A stretch of 64,000 nucleotides of DNA from contig JAAVHZ010000052.1 of assembly GCA_014799465.1 (NCBI GenBank), positions 19,155 through 83,154 of the forward strand. Direction: 5' to 3'. The notes under the pieces are model-generated. The model was not told the DNA's origin, searched no databases, and was given only the letters and a program-made list of their open reading frames with translations. Numbering within the stretch: the stretch's first letter is position 1; each line of letters opens with the position of its first letter. Origin of the DNA: Lachnospiraceae bacterium. Lineage in GTDB: Bacteria > Bacillota > Clostridia > Lachnospirales > Lachnospiraceae. A program made the position numbers and the translations under genes. Shown one piece after another: positions 54,836-64,000 of this stretch.

Positions 54836-54891
54836 ATATTCACCATACCTTTCTAAATTTTTCTCCTTTGATGATAAAAACATTATCCATA

Positions 54892-54920
54892 ATTATAATA
54901 ATATTTATAAAGAATAACAA
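54892..54920 (-). promoter_or_regulatory. Promoter of the DUF6106-like gene
   Basis: TTGTTA (54915-54920) and TATAAT (54892-54897) have a 17-base spacer, in the 99-base gap after the hemW stop. Confidence 0.65.
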
Positions 54921-54934
54921 GTACTTTTTATACT

Positions 54935-56092
54935 CTAATCATCTAATAGAAAGTCCGAAAAAACCACATTGCTTACATCAATCCCTTTTTTAGTAAGAAA
55001 TACTCTGTCACCATCTATATCTGTCATGCCAATCTTACTATATTTAGAAATCACATTTCCATATATTTCATCCATATCATTTCCAAACTTTTGCATAAAT
55101 GTACTCCTGCTGACACCTTCCATCATTCTCATCCCGAGAAACATATACTCTTCCATTTGTTCTTTTGTTGACAAAATCTGAATATTCTCTGTAATCTTCT
55201 CCGGATATTCTGAATTACTTATGTATTTTTTAATATCTGATGTATTATTAAATCTTTTCTCACTATATAATGATGCAGCCCCCAGACCAAGTCCGATATA
55301 TGGTTTTCTTTTCCAATATCCTATATTGTGCCTGCATTCAAAACCAGATTTTGCATAATTTGATATTTCATACCTTTTATATCCATAACCGGTTAGTATC
55401 TTATCTGTCATATAGTACTGCTGTCTTTCTTCCTCTTCATTTGGAAGTTCATCTTTAAGCCTTCCACTCTCCTGATTATACATATCATAAAATGGTGTAC
55501 CCTCTTCAACAATCAGGCTGTATGCCGAAATATGTTCAGGAGAAAGCATACATACTTTATGAACTGTATCTTTATACATTTCAATACTCTGTAAAGGAAG
55601 TCCACTCATAATATCCACATTAATATTATTAATGCCTTCTTCACGCAGAATATTATAGCTGTCCAAAAACTGCTGCCATGTGTGAATCCTTCCAAGCTTT
55701 TTAAGTTCTGCATCCTGTGCAGTCTGAAGACCAATACTTACTCTGTTTATACCACTATTTACATATGCCTGAGCCTTCCCGGCAGTTATGGTTCCGGGAT
55801 TTGCCTCTATGGTAATCTCTGCTTCTTTCTTTACATTAAAACACTTTCTAAGCTCTGACATTATTATTTCTATATAATCAGGTTTAAGTATAGATGGCGT
55901 ACCTCCGCCTATAAATACTGTATCTGCCTCCATATCCTTAACAGATTTTGCACGCATTTCTTTTAAAAGTGCATCAATATAATCTTCAATCATATGATTG
56001 TCTGACTGAAACGAAAGAAAATCACAATAACAGCATTTTTTTACACAAAACGGAATATGAATATATATCTCTATATCTTTACTAATCTTCAT
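54935..56092 (-). CDS. hemW: Radical SAM heme chaperone HemW-like protein
   Basis: This 385-residue protein of the HemN/HemW group has the SAM/iron-sulfur motif [15 protein letters not shown] (CxxxCxxC) at residues 9-23, [11 protein letters not shown] and IEANPGTI, and the C-terminal HemN_C region. HemW binds heme and delivers it to client proteins; it is not a coproporphyrinogen oxidase. The start overlaps the last 11 bases of lepA, so it is translationally coupled. The lepA-hemW order is common in Firmicutes. Confidence 0.93.
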   Translation of the reverse strand: MKISKDIEIYIHIPFCVKKCCYCDFLSFQSDNHMIEDYIDALLKEMRAKSVKDMEADTVFIGGGTPSILKPDYIEIIMSELRKCFNVKKEAEITIEANPGTITAGKAQAYVNSGINRVSIGLQTAQDAELKKLGRIHTWQQFLDSYNILREEGINNINVDIMSGLPLQSIEMYKDTVHKVCMLSPEHISAYSLIVEEGTPFYDMYNQESGRLKDELPNEEEERQQYYMTDKILTGYGYKRYEISNYAKSGFECRHNIGYWKRKPYIGLGLGAASLYSEKRFNNTSDIKKYISNSEYPEKITENIQILSTKEQMEEYMFLGMRMMEGVSRSTFMQKFGNDMDEIYGNVISKYSKIGMTDIDGDRVFLTKKGIDVSNVVFSDFLLDD

Positions 56093-57887
56093 CAAGTTTA
56101 AGCACACTCATGAATGCTTTCTGAGGAATCTCAACATTTCCTACCTGACGCATACGTTTCTTTCCTTCCTTCTGTTTTTCCAGGAGTTTCTTCTTTCTGC
56201 TTATATCTCCGCCATAGCATTTTGCCAACACATCTTTCCTCATCGCTTTTACGGTTTCTCTTGCAATAACCTTGCTGCCCACTGCTGCCTGAATCGGTAT
56301 CTCAAATAACTGTCTTGGTATCTCCTTTTTAAGTTTTTCACACATTTTTCTGCCACGCTCATATGCACTGTCTGCAAATACTATAAACGATAAAGCGTCA
56401 ACCTCTTCCTTATTAATAAGTATATCAAGCTTCACAAGCTCTGACCTCTCATATCCCTTCATTTCATAATCAAATGATGCATATCCTCTTGACCTTGACT
56501 TGAGTGCATCAAAAAAATCATATATTATCTCATTTAATGGTAGTTCATACTTAAGAAGTGCCCTGGTTCCCTCTATATATTCCATTCCAAGATATCTTCC
56601 CCGTCTTTCCTGACAAAGTTCCATTATAGAACCAATAAATTCAGTAGTAACCATAACTTCTGCTGTCACCACCGGCTCTTCCATATAGTCGATTTCCGAA
56701 GGGTCAGGAAGATTTGACGGATTTGTAAGTTCTATAACCGTACCGTCTGTCTTGTATACTTTATATATAACTCCCGGTGCCGTTGTCACCAAGTCAAGAT
56801 TATATTCTCTCTCAAGTCTTTCCTGTATTATTTCAAGATGCAGCAGTCCGAGAAATCCGCATCTGAAACCAAATCCCAATGCTATAGATGTCTCCGGTTC
56901 ATAGTTAAGTGATGCATCATTTAACTGAAGCTTTTCAAGAGCATCTCTTAAATCCTCATACTTCGCACTATCTGCCGGATATAAGCCACAATATACCATT
57001 GAATTTACCTTTTTATAACCCGGAAGTGCTTCATCACATGGTCTGTCTGCATCTGTGATTGTATCACCTACAGTTGTATCTTTTACATTTTTAATACTTG
57101 CGGTCACGTATCCAACCATACCTGCTTTCAATTCATCACACGCTACAAATCTGCCTGCACCAAAATATCCCACTTCCACTACAGTTTCAGAAGCACCTGT
57201 TGCCATCATTTTTATCTTTGTTCCTGCCTTCACCGTTCCGTTTTTAATTCTGCAGAATACTATTACGCCCTTATACGAATCATATATACAGTCAAATATA
57301 AGTGCCTGAAGTGGAGCATCAGGGTCACCTGTCGGAGCAGGTATTTTTGTTACCACTTGTTCTAAAACTTCTTCTATATTTAATCCGTTTTTAGCAGATA
57401 TTAATGGAGCATCCTGTGCCTCTATTCCTATAACATCTTCTATCTCGTCTATAACTCTTTGCGGTTCGGCACTTGGAAGGTCAATCTTATTAATAACCGG
57501 AAGCACATCAAGATTATGGTCCAATGCAAGATATACATTTGCCAATGTCTGTGCCTCTACTCCCTGTGCGGCATCTACCACCAGAATGGCACCATCACAT
57601 GCCGCAAGGCTTCTTGATACTTCATAATTAAAATCCACATGACCCGGAGTATCTATAAGATTAAATATATATTCTTCTCCGTCATTTGCGGTATATACTA
57701 TTCTCACCGCCTGTGACTTAATTGTTATACCTCTTTCTCTTTCAAGTTCCATATTGTCGAGCACCTGATTCTGCATTTCCCTGTTGGTCAAAGTTCCTGT
57801 CTTTTCTATAATGCGGTCTGCCAACGTAGACTTGCCGTGGTCAATATGTGCTATTATACAAAAATTTCTTATTTTTTTCTGATTCAC
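56082..57887 (-). CDS. lepA: Elongation factor 4 (LepA)
   Basis: This 601-residue GTPase acts on ribosomes. Visible are G1 [14 protein letters not shown]3 DTPGHVDF, G4 NKIDLPSA, then the EF4-specific C-terminal region ([40 protein letters not shown]). It starts with GTG at 57887, with AAAGGG 11 bases upstream. It is cotranscribed with hemW, which overlaps its 3' end. Confidence 0.97.
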   Translation of the reverse strand: MNQKKIRNFCIIAHIDHGKSTLADRIIEKTGTLTNREMQNQVLDNMELERERGITIKSQAVRIVYTANDGEEYIFNLIDTPGHVDFNYEVSRSLAACDGAILVVDAAQGVEAQTLANVYLALDHNLDVLPVINKIDLPSAEPQRVIDEIEDVIGIEAQDAPLISAKNGLNIEEVLEQVVTKIPAPTGDPDAPLQALIFDCIYDSYKGVIVFCRIKNGTVKAGTKIKMMATGASETVVEVGYFGAGRFVACDELKAGMVGYVTASIKNVKDTTVGDTITDADRPCDEALPGYKKVNSMVYCGLYPADSAKYEDLRDALEKLQLNDASLNYEPETSIALGFGFRCGFLGLLHLEIIQERLEREYNLDLVTTAPGVIYKVYKTDGTVIELTNPSNLPDPSEIDYMEEPVVTAEVMVTTEFIGSIMELCQERRGRYLGMEYIEGTRALLKYELPLNEIIYDFFDALKSRSRGYASFDYEMKGYERSELVKLDILINKEEVDALSFIVFADSAYERGRKMCEKLKKEIPRQLFEIPIQAAVGSKVIARETVKAMRKDVLAKCYGGDISRKKKLLEKQKEGKKRMRQVGNVEIPQKAFMSVLKLDED

Positions 57888-57928
57888 TGATTACAATTCC
57901 CTTTCTTTTATGTCTAATGTATGGTAAC

Positions 57929-57957
57929 ATTATAATCACTTTTTTATGATTAATCAA
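57929..57957 (-). promoter_or_regulatory. lepA-hemW promoter
   Basis: TTGATT (57952-57957) and TATAAT (57929-57934) are separated by 17 bases, about 40 bases before the GTG. Confidence 0.8.
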
Positions 57958-57985
57958 TAAAATAATAGAACAACCCCTGAAAGAA

Positions 57986-58182
57986 AATTATGTAACAGTT
58001 CATCCATGCCATTCATAATTTGCCGGATTATGTGCTATGGTTGAAAATTCAAATATCTGCCGGCAAATTATTCATGTCGGGCGTCCGCCCTATAGAGAAT
58101 AATATATAATAATTTCTTAGTGAGCAAGCTCCCACGAAATTATTATATATTATTCTCTGCATGGCTAAACTGTTACAAAATT
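57986..58182. mobile_element. MITE-like structured element with terminal inverted repeats
   Basis: The 197-base element is bounded by imperfect inverted repeats of 24 bases, 57986-58009 and 58159-58182, sharing TGTAACAGTT and CCATGC blocks. Inside are a 12-base stem ATAATTTGCCGG / CCGGCAAATTAT, a small GGGCG-TC-CGCCC hairpin and a perfect 23-base stem (58094-58116 with 58136-58158) with a 19-base loop. It has no coding frame. This is the form of a non-autonomous transposon or an elaborately folded RNA. It fills most of the 373-base lepA-to-58262 gap; the rest holds the lepA and 58262 promoters. Confidence 0.75.
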
Positions 58183-58196
58183 ATTATCCTAAAATG

Positions 58197-58225
58197 TTCA
58201 CATAATCATTTTTTTGTGGTATACT
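58197..58225 (+). promoter_or_regulatory. Promoter of the HTH-like gene
   Basis: TTCACA (58197-58202) and TATACT (58220-58225) are 17 bases apart; AAAAGGAG follows before the ATG at 58262. Confidence 0.7.
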
Positions 58226-58261
58226 ATAAATAATCTATAGCAAAAGGAGTTCCGGAATAAA

Positions 58262-58783
58262 ATGTTTTCATATTTAAAAAACAAAAAAGACAACAAAAGA
58301 CGAAGCCAGTATATTGATGAAGTCAAAATATTTATTCAGGTACATTTTGTAAGAGAACGAAGCAACGAAAAATACAACCCCCTTACACTTAAAACTGACC
58401 CCGAAAGGGATGCATGTATAGAATGGTATAATCAGCATGGTAATCCTGATTCTTTTTCGGATATTGTAATGATTTACCTTAACGAAAAGAATACTACTAT
58501 CGAAAATATCGCTTCTGCATATAAGCTTGATTCTGATATTCTTTCTAATAAAAATAATCCGTTTACAATTTCAAAGGGATATGCTTCCGCTATATGTCTT
58601 GGTCTTCATTTGAATTTTTCAGAAACCAAAGCCTTATTAAATAAAGCCGGACATGCCCTTACAAATTCATCTGAAGCAGATTTAATAATCCGATTTTGTA
58701 TTGAAAATGGCATATATGATTTTGGAGATATAGAGTATCTTCTATCTATGATTTGCGATACTAATTTAAAAGAATTAGTATAA
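58262..58783 (+). CDS. Hypothetical protein with HTH-like C-terminal domain
   Basis: This 173-residue soluble protein has a basic N-terminus and a C-terminal segment of about 75 residues (ISKGYASAICLGLHLNFSETKALLNKAGHALTNSSEADLIIRFCIENGIYDFGDIEYLL). That segment is a helical module seen at the end of various Lachnospiraceae regulators with XRE-like folds. Full function unknown. It has its own promoter and a shared terminator; the MITE-like element sits immediately upstream. Confidence 0.6.
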   Translation: MFSYLKNKKDNKRRSQYIDEVKIFIQVHFVRERSNEKYNPLTLKTDPERDACIEWYNQHGNPDSFSDIVMIYLNEKNTTIENIASAYKLDSDILSNKNNPFTISKGYASAICLGLHLNFSETKALLNKAGHALTNSSEADLIIRFCIENGIYDFGDIEYLLSMICDTNLKELV

Positions 58784-58827
58784 TATAGTCAACTTCCCGG
58801 CAGCATCGCTGCCCGTAGCAATAAAAA

Positions 58828-58885
58828 GTGGTTAGTACCCTTATGCCGATTTTTCCGAAGCACTAAATGTACTAACCACATTTTT
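58828..58885. terminator. Bidirectional terminator, HTH-like gene / M18 gene
   Basis: Eleven-base arms GTGGTTAGTAC (58828-58838) and GTACTAACCAC (58869-58879) are followed by ATTTTT on + and TTTTTA on the - strand. Confidence 0.85.
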
Positions 58886-58919
58886 AGTTAAAACACCTAT
58901 CTAAAAAATATATCACATA

Positions 58920-60296
58920 CTACTCAGATAAAAATGCCATGTAGCCTTTTTTAGTCTCATATACATCTGCTTTACTGACAGCTTCCCAAGGTGCATGCAT
59001 ATTAAGAACCGCAACACCACTGTCTATCACATCCATTCCATATGTTGCCAGTATATATGCAATCGTACCTCCTCCGCCTAAATCTACCTTTCCAAGCTCT
59101 GCTGTCTGATACACCACATCATGTTTCTCCATTATATTTCTCACTTGTGCCACATACTCTGCATTAGCATCATTTGAACCTGATTTACCTCTTGAACCGG
59201 TAAATTTGTTAAACACAATTCCTTTGCCAAAATATGCAGAATTTTTCTTTTCGTATGCCGATGCATATGTTGGATCAAATGCAGCACTTACATCCGATGA
59301 TAACATCTTTGAATTTGCCAGAACACGTCTCAGCTTAAGTTCGGTATACTCTCCCATTCTGTCAAGTATCTCTGCTACCATATTTTCAAAAAAATGAGAC
59401 TTCATGCCTGTTGCACCGACACTTCCTATCTCTTCTTTATCCACAAGTATACAGCAGGCTGTACGATCCACCTTCTTAAACTCAAGCATTGCTGCCAATG
59501 AAGTATATGCACATACTCTGTCATCCTGTCCGTATGCAAGCACCATACTTCTATCCATGCCTGCCTCTCTTGCCTTGCCTGCCGGCACTACCTCTAATTC
59601 TGCTGATATAAAATCTTCTTCCTCAAATCCATACTTTTCATTAATCAGCTTTATAATCTGCTTCTTTACAGCATCCTTTTCTTCTCCCTCAAGTGGCTTT
59701 GTCCCAACAATAATATTTAAGTCTTCCCCTTCAATTACCTTTGACGCCTTCTTCTCTATCTGCTCTTGTGCAAGATGTATTAAAAGGTCAGATATAAAGA
59801 ATACAGGATCATTTTCATCCTCACCTATTACAATATTTGTAACTGTTCCATCTTTTTTGACAACTACACCATGTATGGCAAGTGGCAATGTTACCCACTG
59901 ATATTTTTTTATTCCTCCATAATAATGCGTATCAAGATAAGCTATCTCTGTATCCTCATACAACGGATTCTGTTTAATATCAAGTCTCGGAGAATCAATA
60001 TGTGCCCCTAATATATTCATTCCCTCTTCTATTGGGTTCTTTCCTATAATAAACAATGCTATGGATTTTTTCATCCATACAGAATATACCTTATCTCCTG
60101 CCTTTAATTTTTTATCCTTCTTTATTATATCTTCAAGATTCTTGTATCCAGCTGCCTTTACCTGACTGACAATCTCGTCTACACACTCTCTTTCAGTTTT
60201 GCCCTTATCGAGAAATTCCATATAAGAGTTATTTAATGTCTCCAACTCTTCTAACTGCTCTTCACTATATTTTTTCCATGCGTTTTCAATCTCCAT
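58920..60296 (-). CDS. M18-family aspartyl aminopeptidase-like protein
   Basis: This 458-residue metallo-aminopeptidase has AHIDSPRLDIKQNPLYED (first metal His/Asp), LDTHYYGGIKKYQWVTLPLAIHG, DKEEIGSVGATGMKS (catalytic Glu) and MHAPWEAVSKADVYE (last metal His). It resembles bacterial M18 aminopeptidase type 1 and trims N-terminal residues of peptides in the cytosol. AGGAAAG lies before the ATG. Its start overlaps the 3' end of the preceding radical SAM gene by 11 bases. Confidence 0.94.
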   Translation of the reverse strand: MEIENAWKKYSEEQLEELETLNNSYMEFLDKGKTERECVDEIVSQVKAAGYKNLEDIIKKDKKLKAGDKVYSVWMKKSIALFIIGKNPIEEGMNILGAHIDSPRLDIKQNPLYEDTEIAYLDTHYYGGIKKYQWVTLPLAIHGVVVKKDGTVTNIVIGEDENDPVFFISDLLIHLAQEQIEKKASKVIEGEDLNIIVGTKPLEGEEKDAVKKQIIKLINEKYGFEEEDFISAELEVVPAGKAREAGMDRSMVLAYGQDDRVCAYTSLAAMLEFKKVDRTACCILVDKEEIGSVGATGMKSHFFENMVAEILDRMGEYTELKLRRVLANSKMLSSDVSAAFDPTYASAYEKKNSAYFGKGIVFNKFTGSRGKSGSNDANAEYVAQVRNIMEKHDVVYQTAELGKVDLGGGGTIAYILATYGMDVIDSGVAVLNMHAPWEAVSKADVYETKKGYMAFLSE

Positions 60297-61206
60297 TGCT
60301 TTCCTTCCTTTCTATTCCTTCTAAATCAAATGGTGGTGTATACTCTTTTACCGCACTTTTCCTGTCCTGCATATATCCGTTTGTAATACCAAGACTAATT
60401 GCAAAATCAAGAACCGAGTCATATTCAAATGTTGTAACCCTTCTGTTAATTTCACTATATGCATTACTTTTGTATGAAGGTGTATATTGGCTCATAAGGC
60501 TTAACATATAACTGTTATCCGTAAGACATTCCTTCATCCATCTGAGTATATCCATAGATTCCTTCCTGTATCCCGGCAGTACAAGATGCCTTATTATTAC
60601 TCCTTTTTTAATTATACCATTGCAGTCAAGCTCGGGGGTTCCTGTCTGCCTTATCATCTCAGATACCGCCTCAGATACTCTGTTAAAATATCCCTTTGCT
60701 GACGAGTACTTAATGGCTGTTTCTTCATTATAATACTTTATATCCGGCAAAAATATATCCACATATCCATTTAATCTTTTTATAGTATCTATTTTCTCAT
60801 AACCGCCACAATTATATACTACCGGTATTAAAAGTCTGTGTTTTACTAAATCTAATGCTTTTAATATCATTGGAACATATTGTGTCGGTGTCACAAGATT
60901 TATATTATGTGCACCTTTATCCTGAAGTTCCAAAAATATTTCTGATAATCTGTGTACACTTATAATCTTACCAAAATTCTGATGGGATATTAAATAATTT
61001 TGACAATAACAACACTTTAATGTACATCCGCAAAAAAATATTGCTCCACTTCCATTTTCACCGCTTATGCATGGCTCTTCCCAATAATGAAGTGCCGCCC
61101 TTGCAATCATTACATTATCATCACATCCGCAGTACCCCTTATGTTTTGTCCTGTCAATCCCACATTCTCTCGGACACAAAGTGCAGTTTTTTAATTCCTC
61201 AAACAT
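60286..61206 (-). CDS. PflA-like radical SAM protein
   Basis: This 306-residue protein is of the COG1313 PFL-activase-like group. It begins CTLCPRECGIDRTKHKGYCGC with cysteine clusters, has the radical SAM motif FFCGCTLKCCYCQN (CxxxCxxC) near residue 60, and conserved INLVTPTQYV and PDIKYYNEE. Known relatives have unassigned substrates. AGAGG precedes the ATG. It lies between an ABC-F gene (24 bases) and the M18 gene (overlap), so one operon is likely. Confidence 0.88.
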   Translation of the reverse strand: MFEELKNCTLCPRECGIDRTKHKGYCGCDDNVMIARAALHYWEEPCISGENGSGAIFFCGCTLKCCYCQNYLISHQNFGKIISVHRLSEIFLELQDKGAHNINLVTPTQYVPMILKALDLVKHRLLIPVVYNCGGYEKIDTIKRLNGYVDIFLPDIKYYNEETAIKYSSAKGYFNRVSEAVSEMIRQTGTPELDCNGIIKKGVIIRHLVLPGYRKESMDILRWMKECLTDNSYMLSLMSQYTPSYKSNAYSEINRRVTTFEYDSVLDFAISLGITNGYMQDRKSAVKEYTPPFDLEGIERKESNGD

Positions 61207-61230
61207 ATCAATCCTCTATTCCGGCCATCT

Positions 61231-62784
61231 TTAGGAATTAGTAAAAACTGAATACTCTTCAAGATTCCAGACTTTATCAACCAGACCGGAATAAAACTCC
61301 GGCTCGTGGCATACTAATAAAACTGCTCCTTTATATTCAATTAATGCCTTCCTCAGTTCTTCCTTCGCATCCACATCCAGATGGTTGGTGGGCTCGTCTA
61401 ATAATAAAATATTTGTTTCTATATTTATAAGTTTGCAAAGCCTCACCTTAGCCTGTTCTCCACCACTTAAAACCTTCACTTTACTTTCGATATGTTTTGT
61501 GGTCAGTCCACATTTTGCCAATGCAGAACGTACTTCGTACTGTGTGAACGATGGAAACTCCTCCCATATCTCCTCTATGCAGGTATTTTCCCCGGCTTTT
61601 ATTTCCTGTTCAAAATATCCCTTATAAAGATAATCGCCCAAATGTACCTTACCCGATATAGCAGGTATTATTCCCAGAACGCTCTTTAAAAATGTGGTTT
61701 TTCCTATTCCGTTAGTACCTGTTACGGCAATTTTTTCTCCTCGTTCCATTCTCAAATTAATCTGCTTTGATAACGGTTTGTCATACCCTATAACTAAATC
61801 CTCTGTCTCAAATACTACTTTCCCTGAAGTTCTGGCATTTTTAAAAACAAATTCAGGTTTAGGTCTTTCCTTTGCCAATTCTATTATATCCATTTTATCC
61901 AGTTTCTTCTGTCTGGACATTGCCATATTTCTTGTAGATACTCTTGCCTTATTTCTTGCCACAAAATCTTTAAGTTCCCCTATTTCCTGCTGCTGACGTT
62001 TATATGCCGCTTCAAGTTGTGACTTTTTCATCTCATATACTTCCATGAATTTGTCATAATCACCTACATATCTGTCCAGCTTTTGATTTTCCATATGATA
62101 TATTATATTAATTACACTGTTTAAAAACGGTATATCGTGGGATATAAGTATAAATGCATTTTCATATTCCTGAAGATATCGCTTCAGCCATTCAATATGG
62201 TTCGCATCCAGATAGTTTGTCGGCTCATCCAAAAGCAATATATCCGGCTTTTCAAGTAACAGCTTTGCCAACAGTACTTTTGTCCTCTGACCTCCGCTAA
62301 GTTCAGATACATCATGCTCAAGCCCAAGCTCCAACAGTCCTAATGCCCTTGCTGTCTCTTCTACCTTTGCATCTATCATATAAAAGTCATTATTAGTAAG
62401 GACATCTTGTATTGTACCAAGTTCTTCCAACATCTTATCCATTTCATCCTGTGATGCATCTCCCATTTTATCACATATGGCATTCATCTTTTCTTCAAGT
62501 TCAAAAAGATAATTAAATGCTGACTTCAACACTTTATTTATAGTCATTCCCGGTTCAAGCACCGTATGCTGGTCAAGATATCCGACTCTTACATTTTTTG
62601 CCCATTCCACCCTGCCTTCATCAGGCATAAGTTTTCCGGTAATTATATTCATAAAAGTAGATTTTCCTTCACCATTTGCACCAATCAGTCCAATATGTTC
62701 ACCTTTTAAAAGCCTGAATGATACATTATCAAATATTGCCCTGTCGCCAAATCCATGACTTAAGTTCTTCACATCAAGTATCAT
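61231..62784 (-). CDS. ABC-F family ATP-binding protein
   Basis: This 517-residue protein has two ATPase domains without membrane parts. Domain 1: Walker A GANGEGKSTF, signature LSGGQRTKVLLAKL and DILLLDEPTNYLD. Domain 2: GTNGIGKTTF, LSGGEQAKVRLCKL and LLLDEPTNHLD. The interdomain linker is coiled and basic (KKSQLEAAYKRQQQEIGELKD). ABC-F proteins act on ribosomes, some conferring antibiotic resistance by target protection; YbiT/EttA-like housekeeping members also exist, and the substrate class is open. The ATG at 62784 is preceded by AAAGG at 12 bases; a start at 62817 is weaker. Confidence 0.92.
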   Translation of the reverse strand: MILDVKNLSHGFGDRAIFDNVSFRLLKGEHIGLIGANGEGKSTFMNIITGKLMPDEGRVEWAKNVRVGYLDQHTVLEPGMTINKVLKSAFNYLFELEEKMNAICDKMGDASQDEMDKMLEELGTIQDVLTNNDFYMIDAKVEETARALGLLELGLEHDVSELSGGQRTKVLLAKLLLEKPDILLLDEPTNYLDANHIEWLKRYLQEYENAFILISHDIPFLNSVINIIYHMENQKLDRYVGDYDKFMEVYEMKKSQLEAAYKRQQQEIGELKDFVARNKARVSTRNMAMSRQKKLDKMDIIELAKERPKPEFVFKNARTSGKVVFETEDLVIGYDKPLSKQINLRMERGEKIAVTGTNGIGKTTFLKSVLGIIPAISGKVHLGDYLYKGYFEQEIKAGENTCIEEIWEEFPSFTQYEVRSALAKCGLTTKHIESKVKVLSGGEQAKVRLCKLINIETNILLLDEPTNHLDVDAKEELRKALIEYKGAVLLVCHEPEFYSGLVDKVWNLEEYSVFTNS

Positions 62785-62911
62785 ATTATGCCCATACCTT
62801 TCTTTCTTATTATGCAACCAGCGATGCTGTATTGCAAATTTGATGTCCTATCAGCCTGCTGTGGGTTAAACTGCTGACTACACTATTCTACAAGATTTAG
62901 TATATGAACGC

Positions 62912-63019
62912 AATAAAATTCCGTCCAAAATGTACGAACGGAATAACCGGACAGAATAAAATTCCGCCCAGAATAACTGGACGAAATAAAATTCCGCCCG
63001 AAATAACTGGGCGGAATTT
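62912..63019. repeat. Decaying tandem hairpin repeats
   Basis: The unit AATAAAATTCCG(C/T)CC starts at 62912, 62955 and 62985. The rightmost copy forms a perfect stem AAATTCCGCCC (62989-62999) / GGGCGGAATTT (63009-63019) with a 9-base loop and a T-rich - strand tail, so it is the terminator of the InlB-repeat gene. The other two copies are imperfect versions. 62818-62911 shows nothing else. Confidence 0.75.
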
Positions 63020-63029
63020 GGTATAAAAG

Positions 63030-64000
63030 TTATTTTATTTTAACTTTTTTTACTGAACTATATGAACCATATACTTTTTTACCTGTGGAATCTATCTTAT
63101 AAGCCCTTACTTTTACATATATGGTTGATTTACTGTTTAACTTTGTAACAGTAGCCTTTACAGATTTTGTTGTTATCTTTTTAGCTGATTTAAACTTTGA
63201 GTTTTTAGCGTAAACAATCTCATAACCTTTTGCACCAGAAACTTTCTTAAAAGTAACTGTCATTTTCTTTTTAGCTGCCTTAATGGATTTAATAGAAACT
63301 TTAGCTACTTTTACTTTTGTCCAGCGTGCATATAATGTATGTGTCTTTGCAGTACTTACCTTAACAGAACTTGTAACTTTCTTTCCACCTATTTTGGATG
63401 TATACCATCCGCTAAATTTATAGCCTTTTCTCTTAGCAGTTGGAAGAGAACCATATTTTGATGCATATGTTACTGTCTTGGATTTCTTAGATACTGTGCC
63501 TCCGTTTTTATTGAATTTAACAGTATATTTATTAGCCGTCCAAACTGCATTTATTGTTGTGTCTGCTGTGATATTATCAAATTTCTTATCCCAGCTTAAT
63601 GTGTATCCTGTCTTCTTTATCGCTTCAGGTGCTGTTGCAGCTTTGCCGGACTCTACTGACTGTGTCGCCAATACTTTGCTTCCATCCTTAAATGTTACTG
63701 TGTACCTTTTGGCTGTCGCTGTCCATACTGCATTTACTGTTGTATCTTCTTTGATTCCTGTAAATGTTTTATCCCAGCTTAATGTATAACCTTCTTTTGC
63801 AGCTACTTCCGGTGCTTTTGCATCCTTGCCATACTCTACTGTCTGTGTATCTAATACGGTATCTCCATCTTTAAATGTTACTGTATATTTATTAATCGTC
63901 CATACTGCATTTACTGTTGTGTCTTCTTTGATTCCTGTAAATGCCTTATCCCAGCTTAATGTATAACCTTCTTTTGCTGCAACTTCCGGTGCTTTTGCAT
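63030..64000 (-). CDS. Surface protein with InlB-type repeats, partial
   Basis: This frame runs off the right edge of the window, so only the C-terminal about 323 residues are seen. They contain at least three Listeria/Bacteroides-type (InlB B-repeat, Flg_new) repeats, such as YTVTFKDGDTVLDTQTVEYG...GYTLSWDKTFTGIKEDTTVNAVWT, with a DNA period near 177 bases and near-identical copies. A fibronectin-like lysine-rich domain (VSIKSIKAAKKKMTVTFKKV...) closes the protein. No LPXTG or membrane anchor follows. It is presumably a secreted or surface protein; its start lies beyond 64000. Repeat copies may vary between strains. Confidence 0.88.
   Translation of the reverse strand, partial: AKAPEVAAKEGYTLSWDKAFTGIKEDTTVNAVWTINKYTVTFKDGDTVLDTQTVEYGKDAKAPEVAAKEGYTLSWDKTFTGIKEDTTVNAVWTATAKRYTVTFKDGSKVLATQSVESGKAATAPEAIKKTGYTLSWDKKFDNITADTTINAVWTANKYTVKFNKNGGTVSKKSKTVTYASKYGSLPTAKRKGYKFSGWYTSKIGGKKVTSSVKVSTAKTHTLYARWTKVKVAKVSIKSIKAAKKKMTVTFKKVSGAKGYEIVYAKNSKFKSAKKITTKSVKATVTKLNSKSTIYVKVRAYKIDSTGKKVYGSYSSVKKVKIK

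Noticed and set aside
57986..58182. CRISPR array or insertion sequence in the 58 kb gap
   Set aside because: There are no regularly spaced direct repeats and no transposase frame. The pattern is nested inverted repeats.
62912..63019. CRISPR-like array
   Set aside because: The repeats are short, irregular (43- and 30-base steps) and form terminator hairpins next to a gene end.

Overview
The window looks like a low-GC Firmicutes chromosome segment, most likely from a gut Lachnospiraceae (Lachnospira/Roseburia-like). The reasons are the AT-rich sequence, AGGAGG-type ribosome binding sites, consensus sigma-A promoters, a SCIFF peptide with its radical SAM maturase beside secDF, an NfnAB pair, EFR1-type flavodoxin/ferredoxin, Big_2 and InlB-type surface proteins, and chemotaxis genes. 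No rRNA, tRNA, CRISPR array, prophage or intact insertion sequence was seen. This assignment is inference from gene content.

Layout. 1-4.4 kb (+): a CheY-like regulator and a MshEN-CheX-type protein, then trkA-trkH potassium uptake. 4.4-9.1 kb (-): response regulator, histidine kinase, ABC ATPase and two permeases. 9.2-10.6 kb: two small genes, then a gene-poor decayed stretch holding a LacI-gene remnant, tandem palindromes and a possible small RNA. 10.6-14.7 kb (-): Nudix, LacI, MATE, LacI, with candidate LacI operators. 14.8-16.9 kb (-): TetR, a frameshifted FMN-binding membrane reductase and EFR1. 17-19.6 kb: an unknown gene, a relict frame and an AlbA/Schlafen-type regulator. 19.6-23.8 kb (-): ClC channel, AGCS symporter with an unusual insertion, and RlmD. 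23.8-31.2 kb: accessory small genes (zinc ribbons, HAD phosphatase, LbH acetyltransferase, XRE regulator, PPase-like protein, SUKH-like protein, a GNAT pseudogene) ending with rlmH.

31.3-42.9 kb: a zinc-ribbon membrane protein whose 3' end is overrun by a palindromic repeat, a zinc-ribbon/TPR protein upstream of nfnA-nfnB, a 1387-residue Big_2 surface protein, and recJ-apt. 43-47.3 kb (-): SCIFF, SCIFF maturase and secDF, with a TIGR04086-type membrane gene upstream. 47.4-50.2 kb (+): CorC/HlyC-type protein and pyrBI. 50.2-57.9 kb (-): amidase, chemoreceptor, guaB, a DUF-type membrane protein, hemW and lepA. 57.99-58.18 kb: a structured MITE-like element. 58.2-62.8 kb: an HTH-like gene, M18 aminopeptidase, a PflA-like radical SAM protein and an ABC-F protein. 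62.9-64 kb: hairpin repeats and the 3' part of an InlB-repeat surface protein that runs off the window.

Much of the window is ordinary housekeeping. The more unusual material is the triplicated LacI/operator module with its decayed copy, the AlbA-type gene whose promoter repeats reappear in its coding sequence, the MITE-like element, the homopolymer frameshifts in the FMN-binding gene, the insertion in the AGCS symporter, and the small-RNA candidate at about 10.4-10.5 kb. I found no clearly new multi-gene system. The best leads are these regulatory and repeat structures.
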